Assembly: GCA_031258265.1 (NCBI GenBank)
Contig: JAIRNB010000278.1
Span: forward strand, 1-5,893
Length of the DNA stretch: 5,893 nt
Direction: 5' to 3'
Source of the DNA: Treponema sp.
GTDB lineage: Bacteria; Spirochaetota; Spirochaetia; Treponematales; Breznakiellaceae
Of the stretch, positions 1 through 5,740 are shown one piece after another. The notes below the pieces were generated by a model. That model ran no database searches, was not told the DNA's origin, and worked only from the letters and a program-made list of their open reading frames with translations. Each line of letters begins with the position of its first letter. The stretch's first letter is position 1. Both the position numbers and the translations under genes were made by a program.

Positions 1-162
1 CAGCGTACTATTGCCCTTTGCAAACAAAGCAAAATTAAACTTCCGGACGCTATCATTGCCGCAACCGCCCTCATCGAAAATTTCACTCTTGTTACCCGCA
101 ATGTTGATGACTTCAAAAACATTGCCGGCCTCAATTTACTTAACCCTTGGGAGATTCATTAG
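1..162 (+). CDS. vapC: VapC-type PIN-domain toxin, C-terminal fragment (cut by window start)
   Basis: The frame is open from base 1 to a TAG at 160-162 and gives 53 residues. It reads as the end of a VapC PIN domain: KLPDAIIAATA (visible residues 13-23, acidic D16) followed by TLVTRNVDDF (29-38, with D36/D37), then a short tail ending NLLNPWEIH. In PIN proteins these acidic residues help bind the divalent metal used to cut RNA, and VapC toxins typically cleave tRNA or rRNA. The antitoxin gene (VapB-like) and the N-terminal catalytic aspartate would lie upstream of the window and cannot be seen. The gene is called partial because its 5' end is missing here, not because it is damaged. An ATG at 11 in another frame opens a shadow reading and is not the gene. 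Confidence 0.88.
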   Translation, partial: QRTIALCKQSKIKLPDAIIAATALIENFTLVTRNVDDFKNIAGLNLLNPWEIH

Positions 163-381
163 GAAATACCGCAGCTTCCACATGAAACCGCCGTCAGCGG
201 CGTAGATTTCGCAGCGCCATACCCCCCAAAACACCCTCAAAAGATGGCTGACACCCCTTGCAAGCACCCTGAATAGGCCCTCGCCGCCGTCATGGCCTGC
301 CCTGTCCAGGGCATCGACATTTACCCTCCGGCGCCTTGTCATGGATACTTATGCGCCGGTTTTGGACCAATGCTTTCTTAC

Positions 382-481
382 GCGCAAGGGATAGAGCGGA
401 AATACCGGAAGCCCCCCGCAGGGGGGCTGAGGAATTGCAGCGATAGCCCGGTCCCCGCCCTTGAAAAGGGCGGGGATGCGC
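382..481. repeat. GC-rich multi-hairpin element (REP/structured-repeat-like)
   Basis: GCGC at 382-385 and again at 478-481 can close a compact structure. Inside it are an 8-bp hairpin with a 3-base loop (410-417 with 421-428, loop GCA) and an 11-bp perfect hairpin with a 3-base loop (452-462 with 466-476, loop GAA). CCGG at 405-408 could also pair with the CCGG at 448-451. Neither strong hairpin is followed by a T-run on either strand, so they do not look like intrinsic terminators. The arrangement resembles dispersed repetitive extragenic palindromic elements. A structured RNA is an alternative. Confidence 0.5.
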
Positions 482-541
482 CCAAAAACAGGGGAAGAAA
501 AAATCCTACAGGCTCATCCCGTCCTGTTCTCCAGGCCAGCC

Positions 542-570
542 TTGAATAAACGGTTTTTCTTTATTAAAGT
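542..570 (+). promoter_or_regulatory. Possible sigma-70-like promoter for the secG operon
   Basis: TTGAAT at 542-547 and TAAAGT at 565-570 are separated by 17 bases. Each box matches 4 of 6 consensus bases. The site sits in the only AT-rich patch upstream of secG and would leave a leader of about 80 bases. The match is weak and the choice rests mainly on position and spacing. Confidence 0.22.
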
Positions 571-590
571 ACAGGTAAGGTTAAGTTAAT

Positions 591-619
591 CCCAAGGGCC
601 TTGGGTTTTGGGTAAAACC
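591..619 (+). promoter_or_regulatory. Two overlapping palindromes in the secG leader
   Basis: CCCAAGGGCCTTGGG (591-605) is a perfect 15-base palindrome with a central G. GGTTTT (604-609) pairs with AAAACC (614-619) around a GGGT loop. They share bases 604-605, so as RNA both cannot form fully at once. They lie between the putative promoter and the secG ribosome site. They could be an operator, an attenuator-like switch or chance; no following T-run supports a classical terminator. Confidence 0.25.
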
Positions 620-656
620 TTGAATTTAGATAACGGTTTCTTATGGAGTGGTGTAG

Positions 657-1031
657 ATGAGTGCCCTTAGTATCGTTTTATTGGTTTTCTTTGTGCTTAT
701 CGCTATTTTGCTTATTCTCCTGGTGTTGATTCAGAATGAGGAAGGGGACAGTCTGGGGGGTATTTTTGCCGGGGGAAGCGGTTCCGCCTTTGGTTCCCGC
801 TCCGGTAATGTGCTTACCAGGGCTACGACGGTCCTGGGCGCCCTGTTTCTGGTTCTGAGTCTGGGTCTTGCCCTGCTTAACCGCGGTCCCGGGACCGGGG
901 GGGTGGAGGCTGAAGGGAGAAGGCTGAATCCCGAAGCCGGCGGCTGGGTGGAGGGGGAGCTTAATTCCCCCCAGGTGGAAATACTGGATGAGCCCTCTGG
1001 GGGGGCCCAGGATTCCGGAATCGCCGAATAG
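657..1031 (+). CDS. secG: SecG, preprotein translocase subunit
   Basis: This 124-residue protein has the SecG layout. A first membrane helix (about residues 4-25) is followed by a conserved-type loop QNEEGDSLGGIFAGGSGSAFG (26-46). The second helix is at about 57-74. SecG joins SecY and SecE in the inner membrane and helps SecA-driven protein export. The tail after residue 75 is long for the family, which is often only 70-110 residues, and is rich in Gly, Glu and Pro; it would extend from the membrane core and looks low-complexity. The start ATG at 657 has GGAG at 645-648, eight bases upstream, and places the first helix at the extreme N-terminus as expected. It is the first gene of a run in which the EIIA gene follows after 14 bases, so co-transcription is likely. 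Identity is firm; the role of the tail is unknown. Confidence 0.92.
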   Translation: MSALSIVLLVFFVLIAILLILLVLIQNEEGDSLGGIFAGGSGSAFGSRSGNVLTRATTVLGALFLVLSLGLALLNRGPGTGGVEAEGRRLNPEAGGWVEGELNSPQVEILDEPSGGAQDSGIAE

Positions 1032-1045
1032 GCCCGGGAGGTTCC

Positions 1046-1519
1046 ATGTTTCTGCATGAAGTATTCCCGGCCAAGTGTATCAAGCTTGATCTGGAGGCGG
1101 AGGATAAAGAAGAAGCCTTCGAGGAAATGGTGGATTATTTCTGCCAGGCTACCCGGAACAGGGACCGGGAGGAGATTCTGGGGGCCCTGCGGGAACGGGA
1201 AGCCAAGATGTCTACCGGTATCCACAAGGGAATCGCCGTTCCCCATGGCAAAACCAACGCGGTGGAGGATGTTTTCGGCTTTTTGGGGATTTCCCGGGGG
1301 GGTATTGATTACGATGCCCTGGACGGGGAACCGGTCTACCTTCTCTTTATGATCCTTGCCCCCCCTAAGGATTCTGAAAAACACCTGCGAATCCTTAAAC
1401 GGCTTGCGGAACTCCTGGAAAACCCCCAGTTTTATGTGGATCTCCTCTCCCAAAAGGATCCCCAGGGGGCCTATAACGTCATCTGTAAATACGAAGATAT
1501 CTTCGCCACCGGGGAATAG
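1046..1519 (+). CDS. ptsN: PTS EIIA domain protein, fructose/nitrogen (PtsN) type
   Basis: The 157-residue protein is a single EIIA type-2 domain, the usual size for PtsN-like proteins (about 150-160). The diagnostic active site is present: STGIHKGIAVPHGKT around residues 56-70, with H67 the predicted phosphorylated histidine. The later FMILAPPKDSEKHLRILKRLAELL segment matches the family pattern of a strand followed by the ...HL..L..L helix. Such proteins accept phosphate from HPr/NPr. When no EIIB/EIIC permease is encoded nearby, as here, they usually act as regulators of transport, ion balance or transcription. The start ATG has GGGAGG at 1036-1041, four bases upstream. It sits 14 bases after secG and three bases before the next ATPase-related gene, so its output may be tied to the ATPase (inference). 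The symbol is given by family resemblance; the target is unknown. Confidence 0.88.
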   Translation: MFLHEVFPAKCIKLDLEAEDKEEAFEEMVDYFCQATRNRDREEILGALREREAKMSTGIHKGIAVPHGKTNAVEDVFGFLGISRGGIDYDALDGEPVYLLFMILAPPKDSEKHLRILKRLAELLENPQFYVDLLSQKDPQGAYNVICKYEDIFATGE

Positions 1520-1522
1520 GGC

Positions 1523-1927
1523 ATGTCGGACCGTGAAACCGGCGGCGATAGGGCCGGCATTAGGGCTCCTGTCGAAGGCGGTAGAGCGGGAACCGGGGGA
1601 ACCGGCGCCGGGGATTTGAATGTCCTTGGGCACCTTCTCAAGATCGAGGCCGATGCCGCCGCCATGGTGGATGACGCCCAGGCGGAGGCGGATCGCCGCC
1701 TTGCCGAATCCGAAAAAAACAACCGCGCCCGCTATGACGAGGTATACGGTAAAGAGGCCCTGGAATTGGACAGACTTTTTACGGAGGAGTTAAGCCGTAT
1801 CCGCGCCGATTACCAGGCCCAACTGGAGGCATACCGGGGGAGTTTGGCTTCGATCCCCGTGGATCAGGGGCGTTTTTCCGCCCTTATGGACGATCTTCTG
1901 GCCGGCCGAGAAGGACGCCGGGTTTAG
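1523..1927 (+). CDS. Small coiled-coil protein, probable V/A-ATPase peripheral-stalk (G/H-like) subunit
   Basis: Of the 134 residues, about 35-110 form a charged, alanine-rich heptad-like helix. It begins with LLKIEADAAAMVDDAQAEADRR (38-59), a pattern typical of V/A-ATPase G/H and other stator-stalk subunits (acidic start, then A-x-x-E-A-D repeats). No membrane segment or catalytic motif is seen. Its position two bases upstream of subunit C strongly supports a stalk role. Residues 5-30 are an odd Gly/Arg-rich, low-complexity stretch that stalk subunits normally lack. The ATG at 1523 has GGGGAA at 1511-1516 and follows the EIIA stop by three bases, so it is used here. A TTG at 1616 (residue 32) would give a more standard N-terminus but has only a poor GGGG two bases away. 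The family call rests on pattern and context rather than on a unique motif; subunit E-like is an alternative. Confidence 0.62.
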   Translation: MSDRETGGDRAGIRAPVEGGRAGTGGTGAGDLNVLGHLLKIEADAAAMVDDAQAEADRRLAESEKNNRARYDEVYGKEALELDRLFTEELSRIRADYQAQLEAYRGSLASIPVDQGRFSALMDDLLAGREGRRV

Positions 1928-1929
1928 CT

Positions 1930-2997
1930 ATGCCGGGGATGGGGGAACGGGCCTATGTGTATGCCAGGGCCTGCGGAATCGTGGGAAAATCCCTGATAGG
2001 CAAGCGAATATCCTCCCTTGCCAGGGTGGACCGGCTTTCCGCCCTGGACCGGTTTATCTTCCCCCAGGGGAGCCGGGAACTGCCGGAACGGGAACTTCTG
2101 CCCGATTTGGAACGGCGGATCACGGGCCGGGCGGTGTCCCAAATTCTGTCCGTGGTTTCCTCTTATTCGCATCCCCCGGAGCTTTTACTGCGCCTTTTGC
2201 GGACCTGGGAATACGCGGATCTAAAATCCGCCCTTAACGCCCTGGCGGGCGGTGAATCTACCTTTTCCACCTGGACCGATCTGGGGCCCTTTGGGACCCT
2301 GCGCTTTGCCGCCTACCCGGACCTGGCCGCCATGCTCAAGGGAACGGAATTTGAATTCCTTTTGGACAAGGAGATGGGTCTGGTTAAGGGGGGGGACGCG
2401 GTAAAGGCCCAGACTGAATTGGATAAACACTACTACAATTCCCTTTGGCTGGCCCTGAAGAAGCTTCCCCCCGCTGACCGCGTTGCCTCGGAACGGATTC
2501 TGGGGGAGGAAATTTCCCTGCGGAACTGTATTTGGGCCCTGCGGCTGCGGATTTACTACCGGATGTCCTCCGCCGAAGTATCGGAACACCTTATGGATAT
2601 TCGTCCTTTAGGGACGGGGAAACTCCGGGATGGGAAACGGGGACGGCGGGGGACAGGACCGCGGGATTCCCTGGCCGCCGATGCCCGCGCCAGCCTTGAT
2701 TTTGTCCTGGATAGCCGCGCCGCCTGGGCCGGCTGGCGGCGGGAACAGTTCCTTAACCCGGAACTCCCCGGCCGGCCCTGGACCGTGGACCCCCGGTATT
2801 TCCAGAACGCCGCCGGGGATTACCTGTATAAGCTTGCCCTCCGTTCTTTCCGCCGCCGGCCTTTTTCCATAGATACCGCTTTTTGCTTTATCCGGCTTAA
2901 GCAGTACGAAGAAGACCTCCTTACCAGCGTGGCCGAGGGGCTGGGCCTGGGGATGAGCAGCCAGGATGTGTTTGCCATGTTGGAGGTTGCCCCGTGA
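1930..2997 (+). CDS. atpC: V/A-type ATPase subunit C (AC39/d family)
   Basis: The 355-residue length fits the vATP-synt_AC39 family (about 330-380). The N-terminus GERAYVYARACGIVGKSLIGKR (5-26) matches the usual opening helix with Tyr and Arg. The C-terminus (310-355) with FCFIRLKQYEEDLL and a closing SSQDVFAMLE is the standard end, in which a ..K..E..LL helix precedes a short I/V..ML helix. In the complex this cup-shaped subunit joins the central stalk to the membrane rotor ring. Residues about 229-248 form a strongly basic, Gly-rich loop (KLRDGKRGRRGTGPRD) that looks like a lineage insertion. ATG 1930 lies two bases after the stalk-gene stop, and AAGGA at 1911-1915 is rather far away, so translational coupling is likely. 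ATG 1939 (residue 4) is an equally plausible start. The 8-G run at 2388-2395 lies inside the frame. Confidence 0.85.
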   Translation: MPGMGERAYVYARACGIVGKSLIGKRISSLARVDRLSALDRFIFPQGSRELPERELLPDLERRITGRAVSQILSVVSSYSHPPELLLRLLRTWEYADLKSALNALAGGESTFSTWTDLGPFGTLRFAAYPDLAAMLKGTEFEFLLDKEMGLVKGGDAVKAQTELDKHYYNSLWLALKKLPPADRVASERILGEEISLRNCIWALRLRIYYRMSSAEVSEHLMDIRPLGTGKLRDGKRGRRGTGPRDSLAADARASLDFVLDSRAAWAGWRREQFLNPELPGRPWTVDPRYFQNAAGDYLYKLALRSFRRRPFSIDTAFCFIRLKQYEEDLLTSVAEGLGLGMSSQDVFAMLEVAP

Positions 2998-3014
2998 CAA
3001 CCGTGGTTTCCCGC

Positions 3015-3030
3015 GGCCGTATGGCCGTAT
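3015..3030. repeat. Tandem 8-base repeat in the C-I gap
   Basis: GGCCGTAT occurs twice head to tail, at 3015-3022 and 3023-3030, in the 64-base gap between subunits C and I. It is too short to assign a role. Confidence 0.4.
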
Positions 3031-3053
3031 AGTAGTACGATCAAACAGGAAGC

Positions 3054-3057
3054 GGAG
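3054..3057 (+). promoter_or_regulatory. Ribosome binding site that fixes the subunit I start
   Basis: GGAG lies four bases before the ATG at 3062, with a second purine-rich AGGA at 3047-3050. It supports 3062 over an upstream in-frame ATG at 2966, which lies inside subunit C, and over ATG 3080, whose AAGGAAG directly abuts the codon. Confidence 0.6.
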
Positions 3058-3061
3058 CTTC

Positions 3062-5227
3062 ATGATACGTCCAAGGAAGATGAAGCATGTTGAACTGACC
3101 GTCCTTTCCAGGGATGTGGACCGGGTAATTGAATACCTGGGCCGCCAGGGGATCATGCACTTTTCCGATACCGTCGAAGGGCCGGGACCGGGAGAGGATT
3201 CCCCCCAGCCTTCCCGGGGGGAGACTTTTCGTGACATAGGACTGCGGGCGGGGGCCCCGGAACCGCTAAGGCGCTTGACGGCCCTGGGAAGCGGGATGGA
3301 GGCCGTCTCCACCGCCTCGGAGGCTTCCGTCCACTCTTTGGACCGGGCCGCTTACCGGCATATTCAGGACAATTTAGAGAAAATTAGGGGGGGGGCGGCT
3401 TTTCTTGGCATCGATCTTCCGGATGAACCGGAGGATGACACGAAACTTCCCGGGGAAGAGGAAGAGGTCCTTACCGATAAGCTCTGTGACGGAATCTCCA
3501 GCCTGATAAACAGGGAGAACGAAGCTTCCCAGGAGAAGGCCAAGGTGGAGGAGACCTTAAATGAGGCCCGGGCCTTTGCCAATCTGAACGCCCCCTTTGC
3601 GGAACTTGATCAGCTTTCCTACCTTACCCTGCGGGTGGGCCGTCTGGATCTTAAGGCCCAGGACCAGGTTAGGCGGAGCATGGCGGACCGGGCGGTGATA
3701 ATCCCCCTGGGGGAGGGGGGGCGTATCCTGGCGGCGGCCTCCCGGCGGGGCCGTTTTGCCCTGGATTCGGAATTGAAAAAAACCGGGTTTATCCCCATAG
3801 CGATCCCCGAAGGCTACCAGGGAATCCCCGTGGAACTCCTGGGGGGGCTGGAAGATCGCCTGACCGCGGCGGAAAGGGAACTGGAACAGATTCAGCGGGA
3901 CAAGGAGGAACTGCGCCGGGAAGGGGCCCCCCATTTCCGCGCCCTTATGGCTTCCTACCTTATGGCCGCCGCGGTGGAACAGCTTAAGGCCAAACTTGTG
4001 GCTACCCGGAGTATTTATGTCCTTAGCGGCTGGGCCCCCCAGGATACCATTGAGAATCTGGTGGAAGACCTTACCCGGATTACCGAACAGCGGATCGCCA
4101 TCCGTACCTTTAGCCCCGAAGAAATGCCGGAGGTTGCGGAGGGCCGGGAGAAGGTCCCGGTTTCCCTTAAACACGGCGCCTATGTCCGGGGTTTTGAACG
4201 GGTGGTCTTTTCCTACGGCGCCCCCCTTTACGGTACTATCGATCCAACTCCCTTTGTGGCTGTCTTTTTTTCCATCCTCTTTGGGATCATGTTTGGGGAT
4301 ATGGGGCAGGGTTTTGTCCTGTTTCTCCTGGGCCTTTTAACCAGCGCCAGGGGTTCCAGGTCCTTGAAGAATTTCCGCGGTTACTCTACGCCCCTTATCG
4401 CCGTGGGGATCGCCTCCATGATCATGGGCCTTTTAACCGGCGAAATTTTTACCATCGAAGGACTTTTGTCCGCCCCCACCCGGGCGGTAACAGGTTTTTT
4501 TATGAGGATTTTCGGCATAGCCGGGGAAGCGCCGGACCGGATTCTCCACCTGATGCCCGAAAAGGGAAATGTGATGCGGCTGTTTTACTTCTTCGGCTTT
4601 ACAATTTCCGTGGGGATAATTCTTAATTCCATTGGGCTTGTGGTAAATATCCTTAACCTCTTTTCCCTGAAGCGCTACGAAAAGGCCCTTTTTTCCAAGA
4701 CCGGGCTGTCGGGGCTTTTGTTTTTCTGGTACGCCGTCTTCATTGCCGTGCGCTGCCTGGCCGGGGGCCGTTTCGCCTGGTTTGATGTGGCCGGTCTTTT
4801 GATCCCGGTATCCGGCATCTTTTTCGGCCCCCTGCTGTGGCCCCTGATTTCCGGGGAGCGGCCCATATTGAAAGAGGGGTTCATGGTCTTCTTCATGGAA
4901 GGCTTTGTGGAGATTCTGGAGACTCTTTCAACTTACGTTTCCAATACCGTAAGTTTTTTGCGGGTAGGGGCCTTTGCCCTGTCCCACGCGGTCCTTTCGT
5001 TCATCGTTTTTACCCTTTCCAGCATGGTAAGCCGGGGGGCGGCGGCGGGGCCGCTTTTTGCCTTCGTGGTAGTGGTCTTTGGAAACGCCCTCATCATCGT
5101 GCTGGAAGGGATGATCGTGGCCATCCAGGTGGTACGGCTCCAGTATTACGAATTCTTCAGCAAATTTTTTACCGAAACCGGAGTTGCCTTTGCCCCCTTC
5201 CGGTTCCGTAAGGAAGCGCGGGAATAA
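3062..5227 (+). CDS. atpI: V/A-type ATPase subunit I (a-subunit homologue, membrane stator)
   Basis: From ATG 3062 the product is 721 residues, normal for bacterial subunit I (about 600-720). The first 390 residues are the cytoplasmic arm: a start IRPRKMKHVELTVL, coiled-coil stretches (about 258-290) and the family hallmark VLSGWAP (320-326). The membrane half opens with DPTPFVAVFFSILFGIMFGD (394-413), another hallmark, and then has about seven to eight hydrophobic segments. Two arginines known to matter for ion passage in this family are present: R634 in SFLRVGAFALSHAVLS and R692 in VVRLQYYEFFSKFF (equivalents of yeast Vph1 R735 and R799). The protein forms the half-channels for H+ or Na+ beside the proteolipid ring. 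The ion used cannot be told from this subunit. The frame is intact. It is the last gene of the run, and no proteolipid (K) gene follows within the window. Confidence 0.93.
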   Translation: MIRPRKMKHVELTVLSRDVDRVIEYLGRQGIMHFSDTVEGPGPGEDSPQPSRGETFRDIGLRAGAPEPLRRLTALGSGMEAVSTASEASVHSLDRAAYRHIQDNLEKIRGGAAFLGIDLPDEPEDDTKLPGEEEEVLTDKLCDGISSLINRENEASQEKAKVEETLNEARAFANLNAPFAELDQLSYLTLRVGRLDLKAQDQVRRSMADRAVIIPLGEGGRILAAASRRGRFALDSELKKTGFIPIAIPEGYQGIPVELLGGLEDRLTAAERELEQIQRDKEELRREGAPHFRALMASYLMAAAVEQLKAKLVATRSIYVLSGWAPQDTIENLVEDLTRITEQRIAIRTFSPEEMPEVAEGREKVPVSLKHGAYVRGFERVVFSYGAPLYGTIDPTPFVAVFFSILFGIMFGDMGQGFVLFLLGLLTSARGSRSLKNFRGYSTPLIAVGIASMIMGLLTGEIFTIEGLLSAPTRAVTGFFMRIFGIAGEAPDRILHLMPEKGNVMRLFYFFGFTISVGIILNSIGLVVNILNLFSLKRYEKALFSKTGLSGLLFFWYAVFIAVRCLAGGRFAWFDVAGLLIPVSGIFFGPLLWPLISGERPILKEGFMVFFMEGFVEILETLSTYVSNTVSFLRVGAFALSHAVLSFIVFTLSSMVSRGAAAGPLFAFVVVVFGNALIIVLEGMIVAIQVVRLQYYEFFSKFFTETGVAFAPFRFRKEARE
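3387..3395 (+). repeat. 9-G homopolymer inside the subunit I gene
   Basis: Nine consecutive Gs encode part of the Arg-Gly-Gly-Ala segment near residue 110. It is the longest G run I found in the window; 7-8 G runs also occur at 897-903, 999-1005, 1296-1302, 2388-2395, 3715-3721 and 3841-3847. Gain of one G would bring TGA 3424-3426 into frame, and loss of one G would bring in TGA 3504-3506. Confidence 0.8.
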
Positions 5228-5238
5228 TATTAGAGTTA

Positions 5239-5357
5239 GAGGCTGTTCCAAAACTTCAGCTTTTGGAACAGCCTCCTTGAATTTGGCGGAAAAACCGGGC
5301 TTTGGCCGGTTTTTCCAAGAGCTTGTTCCGAAACCAACCGGGTTTTGGAACAAGCTC
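5239..5357. repeat. Array of three strong hairpins (REP/MITE-like element)
   Basis: Three foldbacks lie back to back just after subunit I. Hairpin 1 has a perfect 15-bp stem, 5239-5253 with 5261-5275, loop CTTCAGC. Hairpin 2 has a perfect 11-bp stem, 5288-5298 with 5306-5316, and a 7-base loop. Hairpin 3 pairs GAGCTTGTTCC (5319-5329) with GGAACAAGCTC (5347-5357) and continues inward through one G-T pair. Hairpins 1 and 3 share the arm core TGTTCC(A/G)AAAC. Hairpin 1 could lower read-through from the ATPase operon, but no T-run follows it. The related stems suggest a repetitive element rather than a single terminator. Confidence 0.75.
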
Positions 5358-5358
5358 A

Positions 5359-5717
5359 AATATATTTGTTTCTTCATTGATACAAAAAAGCTATCCATAC
5401 AAAATTGTATATCGTAAAAGCTTCTTCATGAATATTATGAAGTTTTACATCGCCCAAAATTTTCCAGATATAAGGATTTTCTAATTCGAGCAGAAACGTT
5501 ACTTACAATAATTATGCTAAAATCGAAAAAATATATTCCAGAAATAAAATTGAATATAATTCCTGATGCAAAAGATAATATACTATTAGAACTTGCAGAT
5601 ATTTGTTCTGCTGATTTTTTAATAACAGGGAATACAAATGATTTTACGTTTTCACAATATAAAGAAACAAAAATTATAACACCTAAAGAATATTGGGATA
5701 ATTATCAATATCTTTAA
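5359..5717 (+). pseudogene. Broken PIN_3-family toxin gene (COG1569-like), 5' truncated and frameshifted
   Basis: Two adjacent frames together spell a PIN_3-family toxin. The first frame (5359 to about 5410) gives NIFVSSLIQKSYPYKIVY, the usual opening after the catalytic Asp-Thr. That Asp-Thr pair and the initiator Met are missing, because upstream the frame runs into hairpin 3 of the repeat array. The second frame, from about 5418 to TAA 5715-5717, gives LLHEYYEVLHRPKFSRYKDF, then NIIPDAKDNILLELADICSADFLITGN and KIITPKEYW, the normal middle and end of the family with its D-x-x-D and TGN motifs. Between the two parts roughly 15 residues expected in the family are absent and the frame changes. 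An ATG at 5514 opens a 67-residue frame, but that would be only the C-terminal half. The gene is very AT-rich (12 G/C of 60 bases at 5521-5580) against GC-rich neighbours, which points to foreign origin. No antitoxin gene is seen. Confidence 0.8.
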
Positions 5718-5740
5718 CAAAAAATTTGGCAAAAAAATGT

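Larger units (their letters stand above)
163..656. other. Long intergenic region rich in inverted repeats, no convincing gene
   Basis: About 490 bases separate the PIN gene from secG. Short open frames on both strands (for example 292-549 + and 136-342 -) show no recognisable domain. Several GC-rich foldbacks are visible: CGCCG/CGGCG at 189-202, TGCCCTG/CAGGGCA at 298-313, and the stronger pair at 410-428 and 452-476. The 10-mer GGAAATACCG occurs at 162-171, starting on the last base of the PIN stop codon, and again at 398-407. The last 100 bases (about 540-656) are more AT-rich and look like the promoter and leader of secG. The density of foldbacks suggests a dispersed non-coding repeat, but copy number cannot be tested here. 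Confidence 0.6.

Noticed and set aside
292..549. Open frame of 85 codons in the intergenic region
   Set aside because: It reads through the GC-rich hairpins, has no domain and no ribosome site, and ends without a relation to neighbours.
731..1633. Long minus-strand open frame of 300 codons
   Set aside because: It runs antisense across secG and the EIIA gene, has no recognisable domain and is Pro/Gly/Arg-biased as expected from the GC-rich complement of real genes.
2966..3061. Upstream in-frame start for subunit I at 2966
   Set aside because: It would overlap the end of subunit C and add 32 residues with no family similarity; ATG 3062 has a good ribosome site and a standard N-terminus.
2608..3312. 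Minus-strand open frame of 234 codons
   Set aside because: It is antisense to the end of subunit C and the start of subunit I; its composition is that of a shadow frame.
3557..4174. Minus-strand open frame of 205 codons
   Set aside because: It lies wholly antisense to the well-supported subunit I gene and shows no family motif.
5239..5275. Rho-independent terminator of the ATPase operon
   Set aside because: The stem is strong but no T-run follows, and two related hairpins come right after it, so a repeat array is the better call; a minor terminator role is not excluded.
5302..5484. 60-codon open frame as a separate small gene
   Set aside because: Its first part is the translated hairpin repeat and its middle is the start of the broken PIN gene; it is a chimera created by the junction and the frameshift.
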